Below are positions 59,512-64,000 of a stretch of 64,000 nt of DNA, piece after piece. The stretch is from Paraburkholderia fungorum (GTDB taxonomy: Bacteria; Pseudomonadota; Gammaproteobacteria; Burkholderiales; Burkholderiaceae): assembly GCF_003610895.1 (NCBI RefSeq), contig NZ_MCAS01000005.1, positions 1 to 64,000 of the forward strand, written 5' to 3'. Under the pieces are notes generated by a model that was given only the letters and a program-made list of their open reading frames with translations, had not been told where the DNA came from and searched no databases. The translations under genes were made by a program, and so were the position numbers. The stretch's first letter is position 1; the number at the start of each line of letters is the position of its first letter.

Positions 59512-61958
59512 TGAACCGGACCGATGCTTTTGTCGAACACGCCGTGAGGCACACCGCCGTTCAGGAAAACGAAACGGCGATCGGCGTATCGCTGCCGCAC
59601 GAATCCGCCACGCTGCACGTGAGCGGCGAGGCCGCCTACACCGACGACCTCCCCGAATTGCAAGGCACGCTGCACGCGGCGCTGGGACTCTCGCGGCACG
59701 CGCACGCGCGAATCGTGTCGCTCAATCTGGATGCCGTTAGAAAAGCGCCAGGCGTGATCGCCGTGCTGAGCGCCGAAGATATCCCCGGCGAGAACAATTG
59801 CGGTCCGGTGCTGCACGACGATCCGATTCTCGCGGTAGACGAAGTGCTGTATCTCGGCCAACCGGTGTTCGCGGTGATTGCCGAGAGTCATGAACTCGCA
59901 CGCCGCGCCGCCGCGCTCGCCAAAAGCGACGACGTCGTGCGATACGAACCGCTCGAAGTCGTCCTCACGCCTGCCGAAGCGAAAGCCAACAAGCAGTTCG
60001 TCCTGCCGCCGCTGCACCTGAAGCGCGGTGACCCCGACGCAAAAATAGCTGCGGCGCCGCACACGATCCGCGGCACGTTTGAAGTCGGCGGCCAGGAACA
60101 GTTTTATCTCGAAGGCCAGATCGCCTACGCCGTGCCGAAGGAAATGGACGGCATGCTCGTCTACAGTTCGACGCAGCATCCGAGCGAAATGCAGCAGGTC
60201 GTCGCGCATATGCTCGGCTGGCCGGCGCACAGCGTGGTGTGCGAATGCCGGCGCATGGGCGGCGGCTTCGGCGGCAAGGAATCGCAATCGGCGCTGTTCG
60301 CGTGCGTGGCCTCGCTCGCCGCGAAACTGCTGCGCCGCCCGGTCAAACTGCGCGCCGATCGCGACGACGATTTCATGATCACCGGCAAGCGCCACGACGC
60401 GGTCTACGAGTACGAGGCCGGCTTCGACGATAGCGGCCGGATTCTCGGCGCACGCGTGGAAATAGCCCTGCGAGCAGGCTACTCCGCCGATCTCTCCGGT
60501 GCGGTGGCGACCCGTGCCGTATGCCACTTCGACAACGCGTACTACCTGTCCGACGTCGACATCGTCGCGCTGTGCTGCAAGACGAATACGCAATCGAACA
60601 CCGCGTTTCGCGGCTTCGGCGGCCCGCAGGGCGCGCTGGTGATGGAAGTGATGCTCGACAGCATCGCGCGCCAATTGCACTGCGACCCGCTGAACGTGCG
60701 GCTCGCCAACTACTACGGCATCGGCGAGCGCGACACGACACCGTACGGACAACGCGTCGAAGACAACATCATCGCGCCGCTGACCGACGAACTGCTCGAC
60801 ACCAGCGACTACCGCGCGCGCCGCGCAGCAATCGCCGCGTTCAATGCGCAAAGTCCGGTGCTCAAACGCGGCCTCGCGTTCTCGCCGGTGAAGTTCGGTA
60901 TCTCGTTCAACGTGCCGTTTCTGAACCAGGCCGGCGCGCTGGTGCATGTGTACAAAGACGGTTCGGTGCTCGTCAATCACGGCGGCACCGAAATGGGCCA
61001 GGGGCTCAACACGAAGGTGGCGCAGGTCGTCGCGAATCAATTCGGATTGCCACTTTCGCGCGTGCGCGTCACGGCAACCGATACGTCGAAAATCGCCAAC
61101 ACCTCGGCGACCGCCGCGTCCACCGGCAGCGACCTGAACGGCAAGGCCGCTGAAGCTGCGGCGCGAACCGTTCGCGGCAGGCTCGCGGAACTTGCCGCGA
61201 AACAACTCGGCGGTACCGCCGATTCGGTGGAATTCGTCAACGGTGAAGTGTCGGCGAACGGCGGGGCGATGCCATTTGAACAACTGGTCGGCGCGGCATA
61301 TCTGGCGCGCGTGCAGTTGTGGTCGGACGGTTTCTATACGACGCCCAAAGTGCACTGGGATGCGAAAACGCTGACCGGCCACCCGTTTTACTATTTTGCG
61401 TACGGCGCGGCGGTGTCGGAAGTGGTGATCGACACACTGACCGGTGAATGGAAACTGGTGCGTGCGGACGTGTTGCATGACGCCGGCCAATCGATCAATC
61501 CGGCGATCGATATCGGCCAGGTGGAAGGCGGCTTCATTCAAGGCATGGGCTGGCTCACCACGGAAGAATTGTGGTGGAACCGGGACGGCCGCCTGATGAC
61601 GCACGCGCCGTCCACCTACAAGATTCCCGCTGTCAGCGATACGCCCTCGGCATTCACTGTGCAGCTTTATCAGAACCGGAACGCGGAGCCGACCGTGTTC
61701 CATTCCAAGGCCGTGGGCGAACCGCCCTTGCTGCTGCCGTTCTCGGTATTTCTCGCGATTCGCGATGCGATCGCGGCGGCGGTGCCGGACGTGGATAGTG
61801 CGCCGCCGTTACGCGCGCCGGCGACGCCCGAAGCGATTCTGGACGCACTGGACGCGTTGCAATCGGCCACGGCAGCAACAACGGAACAATCGACGGAAGC
61901 GGCAAAAAAAGCGGCAAGCACGCCGCCACCCCCAGCCACAACGATTCACACAACTTAA
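59511..61958 (+). CDS. xdhB: Xanthine dehydrogenase molybdenum-binding subunit
   Basis: 815 residues from the ATG at 59511, with AAGGAG just upstream; a GTG at 59508 is a weaker start. Molybdopterin contacts: GQEQFYLEG (about 193), GGGFGGKES (about 250), AFRGFGGPQG (about 364), EMGQGLNTK (about 494) and the catalytic Glu in VGEPPLLLPFS (about 737). It oxidises hypoxanthine to xanthine and urate. The last 30 residues are Ala/Thr/Pro-rich and low in complexity. Confidence 0.95.
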   Translation: MNRTDAFVEHAVRHTAVQENETAIGVSLPHESATLHVSGEAAYTDDLPELQGTLHAALGLSRHAHARIVSLNLDAVRKAPGVIAVLSAEDIPGENNCGPVLHDDPILAVDEVLYLGQPVFAVIAESHELARRAAALAKSDDVVRYEPLEVVLTPAEAKANKQFVLPPLHLKRGDPDAKIAAAPHTIRGTFEVGGQEQFYLEGQIAYAVPKEMDGMLVYSSTQHPSEMQQVVAHMLGWPAHSVVCECRRMGGGFGGKESQSALFACVASLAAKLLRRPVKLRADRDDDFMITGKRHDAVYEYEAGFDDSGRILGARVEIALRAGYSADLSGAVATRAVCHFDNAYYLSDVDIVALCCKTNTQSNTAFRGFGGPQGALVMEVMLDSIARQLHCDPLNVRLANYYGIGERDTTPYGQRVEDNIIAPLTDELLDTSDYRARRAAIAAFNAQSPVLKRGLAFSPVKFGISFNVPFLNQAGALVHVYKDGSVLVNHGGTEMGQGLNTKVAQVVANQFGLPLSRVRVTATDTSKIANTSATAASTGSDLNGKAAEAAARTVRGRLAELAAKQLGGTADSVEFVNGEVSANGGAMPFEQLVGAAYLARVQLWSDGFYTTPKVHWDAKTLTGHPFYYFAYGAAVSEVVIDTLTGEWKLVRADVLHDAGQSINPAIDIGQVEGGFIQGMGWLTTEELWWNRDGRLMTHAPSTYKIPAVSDTPSAFTVQLYQNRNAEPTVFHSKAVGEPPLLLPFSVFLAIRDAIAAAVPDVDSAPPLRAPATPEAILDALDALQSATAATTEQSTEAAKKAASTPPPPATTIHTT

Positions 61959-62047
61959 AGCCAGTGCCCGGCGCGACACGAACGCGCCGCGCCACGCTCA
62001 ACCGGCCGCACGGACACCCCGCGCGGCCACGTATGGAGAACCGCCGG

Positions 62048-63061
62048 ATGCAAGCCTGGCTACCTGACCTGCAACAACTGCTCGCGCACGGCGACGCCGC
62101 CGTGCTGGTGACGGTCGCACGCGTCGAAGGTTCGGCGCCCCGCGAAGCCGGCACCAAGATGATCGTCACGCGCGAATCGGCGAAACACACGATCGGCGGC
62201 GGACATCTCGAATGGAAGGCCATCGAGACCGCCCGCCAGGTGCTGCGCGACGGCATGCGCTCACCGCACATGCGCCGCCTCGAACGCTTCGCGCTTGGAC
62301 CGAGTCTCGGCCAATGCTGCGGCGGCGCGGTGATTCTCGCCTTTGAGCGCCTCGACATCGGCGATCTCGGGTGGATCACGTCGCTCGCAAAACGTGTGGC
62401 CGCGGGCCTTTCGACGGTGCGTAGCGTATCATTCGGCCCCGCACCGGATGCGGTGATGCTGTCCGACCCCGAGCCGGGTGTCGATGCCGCCGACTGCCTG
62501 CTGTGGGACGGCGCCGGTTTCGACGACAGCGGCGCGCTGCTCACCGAAACCATCGCGCCAGGCGACTTCCAGGTCGTGCTGTTCGGCGCCGGTCACGTGG
62601 GCGCGGCGCTGGTTCGCGTGCTGGCCACGCTGCCTTGCACGGTACGCTGGGTCGACGAGCGCGACGCGCAGTTTCCACCCGTGGAAACGCTGCATGCGCC
62701 GAATGTGAAGATCGATCCGAACGACGCGCCCGACGAAGCCATCGATCAGGCCGCGCCGCACACGTACTTCATCGTGATGACGCACAACCATGCGCTCGAT
62801 CTCGAGTTGGCGGAGCGCATTCTGCGGCGCGGCGATTTCGCGTTCTTCGGCATGATCGGCTCGCACACCAAGCGCAAGCAGTTCGAACATCGGCTGGCCG
62901 CGCGCGGCATCGATCCGTCGCAGATTGCGCGGATGAAGTGCCCGCTCGGCGTCGACGGTATCGTGGACAAGTCGCCGGAGATCATCGCGATCTCGGCGGC
63001 AGCCCAGGTGTTGCAAGCCGTGGAGGCGAATGCGGGCGCGCATGCGGCGCAGACGGTCTGA
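62048..63061 (+). CDS. xdhC: Xanthine dehydrogenase accessory protein XdhC
   Basis: 337 residues from the ATG at 62048, which has GGAG nine bases upstream; an ATG at 62033 is a possible alternative. The Cys-Cys pair in GQCCGGAVILAF (Cys90, Cys91) and the Rossmann motif VVLFGAGHVGAALVRVLA (about 176) identify XdhC, which binds molybdenum cofactor, helps add the terminal sulfur and inserts it in XdhB. It follows xdhB by 89 bp. Confidence 0.95.
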   Translation: MQAWLPDLQQLLAHGDAAVLVTVARVEGSAPREAGTKMIVTRESAKHTIGGGHLEWKAIETARQVLRDGMRSPHMRRLERFALGPSLGQCCGGAVILAFERLDIGDLGWITSLAKRVAAGLSTVRSVSFGPAPDAVMLSDPEPGVDAADCLLWDGAGFDDSGALLTETIAPGDFQVVLFGAGHVGAALVRVLATLPCTVRWVDERDAQFPPVETLHAPNVKIDPNDAPDEAIDQAAPHTYFIVMTHNHALDLELAERILRRGDFAFFGMIGSHTKRKQFEHRLAARGIDPSQIARMKCPLGVDGIVDKSPEIIAISAAAQVLQAVEANAGAHAAQTV

Positions 63062-63151
63062 TTTGCCGCACAATCGACCTGCCGCCCGAACGCGCTTGCA
63101 TCCTGCCACGCATCCCGCATCCGGCGCGAACCGACTCCAACGAACTCCTGA

Positions 63152-64000
<849 letters not shown>

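Noticed and set aside
59463..61703. 746-residue minus-strand open frame opposite xdhB
   Set aside because: A GC-driven shadow of xdhB; no recognisable domain or ribosome site.

Overview
The window is a gene-dense, GC-rich stretch of a betaproteobacterial main chromosome, most likely Paraburkholderia or a close Burkholderiaceae relative. This rests on gene order (gyrA, serC-pheA-hisC-tyrA-aroA-cmk-rpsA-ihfB-lapA-lapB-ugd-rfaE1-hldD), the tmRNA tag ANDETFALAA, a DUF2968 gene and a soluble fds-type formate dehydrogenase. I see no rRNA, tRNA, insertion sequence, prophage or CRISPR array. The two ends cut through etfB (left) and add (right).

Layout. 1-3.2 kb: etfB and the methionine importer metN-metI-metQ. 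3.4-7.7 kb: a serine hydrolase, an enoyl-CoA hydratase-like protein without the usual catalytic glutamates, a histone-deacetylase-like amidohydrolase and mltB. 7.8-27.4 kb: a long minus-strand series from gyrA down to cysM covering DNA gyrase, a DUF2059 protein, serine and aromatic amino-acid synthesis, CMP kinase, ribosomal protein S1, IHF-beta, LPS assembly factors, UDP-glucuronate and heptose precursor enzymes, a ComEA-like protein and cysteine synthase B. 27.9-31.8 kb: an OmpA-domain protein behind a promoter flanked by a perfect inverted repeat, ubiG, gph, ssrA with tandem terminators, and two small secreted proteins separated by a (GAGCCG)7 tract. 31.9-38.5 kb: fdsGBAD with a divergent ModE/PBP-type regulator. 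38.5-48.6 kb: an aromatic-type flavin monooxygenase, an ArsR/CDF metal-efflux pair with a clear operator, a TPR-glycosyltransferase fusion, a citrate-type MFS symporter, a GNAT acetyltransferase and two envelope proteins of unknown function. 48.9-57.6 kb: a glutamine-amidotransferase-like hydrolase with a 200-residue disordered N-terminus, a Kef-type antiporter, a DUF2848-MFS-GntR-amidase cassette and dsbB. 57.9-64 kb: xdhA-xdhB-xdhC and add for purine breakdown.

How the genes work together. The minus-strand series links chorismate-derived amino acids, translation and the outer-membrane sugar supply. The fds and xdh clusters both make molybdenum enzymes; the fds regulator has a ModE-like DNA-binding half and a binding-protein-like half, so formate oxidation may be tied to molybdate or cofactor status. 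The best candidates for undescribed biology are the DUF2848-MFS-GntR-amidase catabolic cassette, the ModE/PBP control of fds (with no fdsC gene in the cluster), the metal sensor and His-rich exporter, and the inverted repeat enclosing the ompA-like promoter. None can be proven novel from sequence alone.
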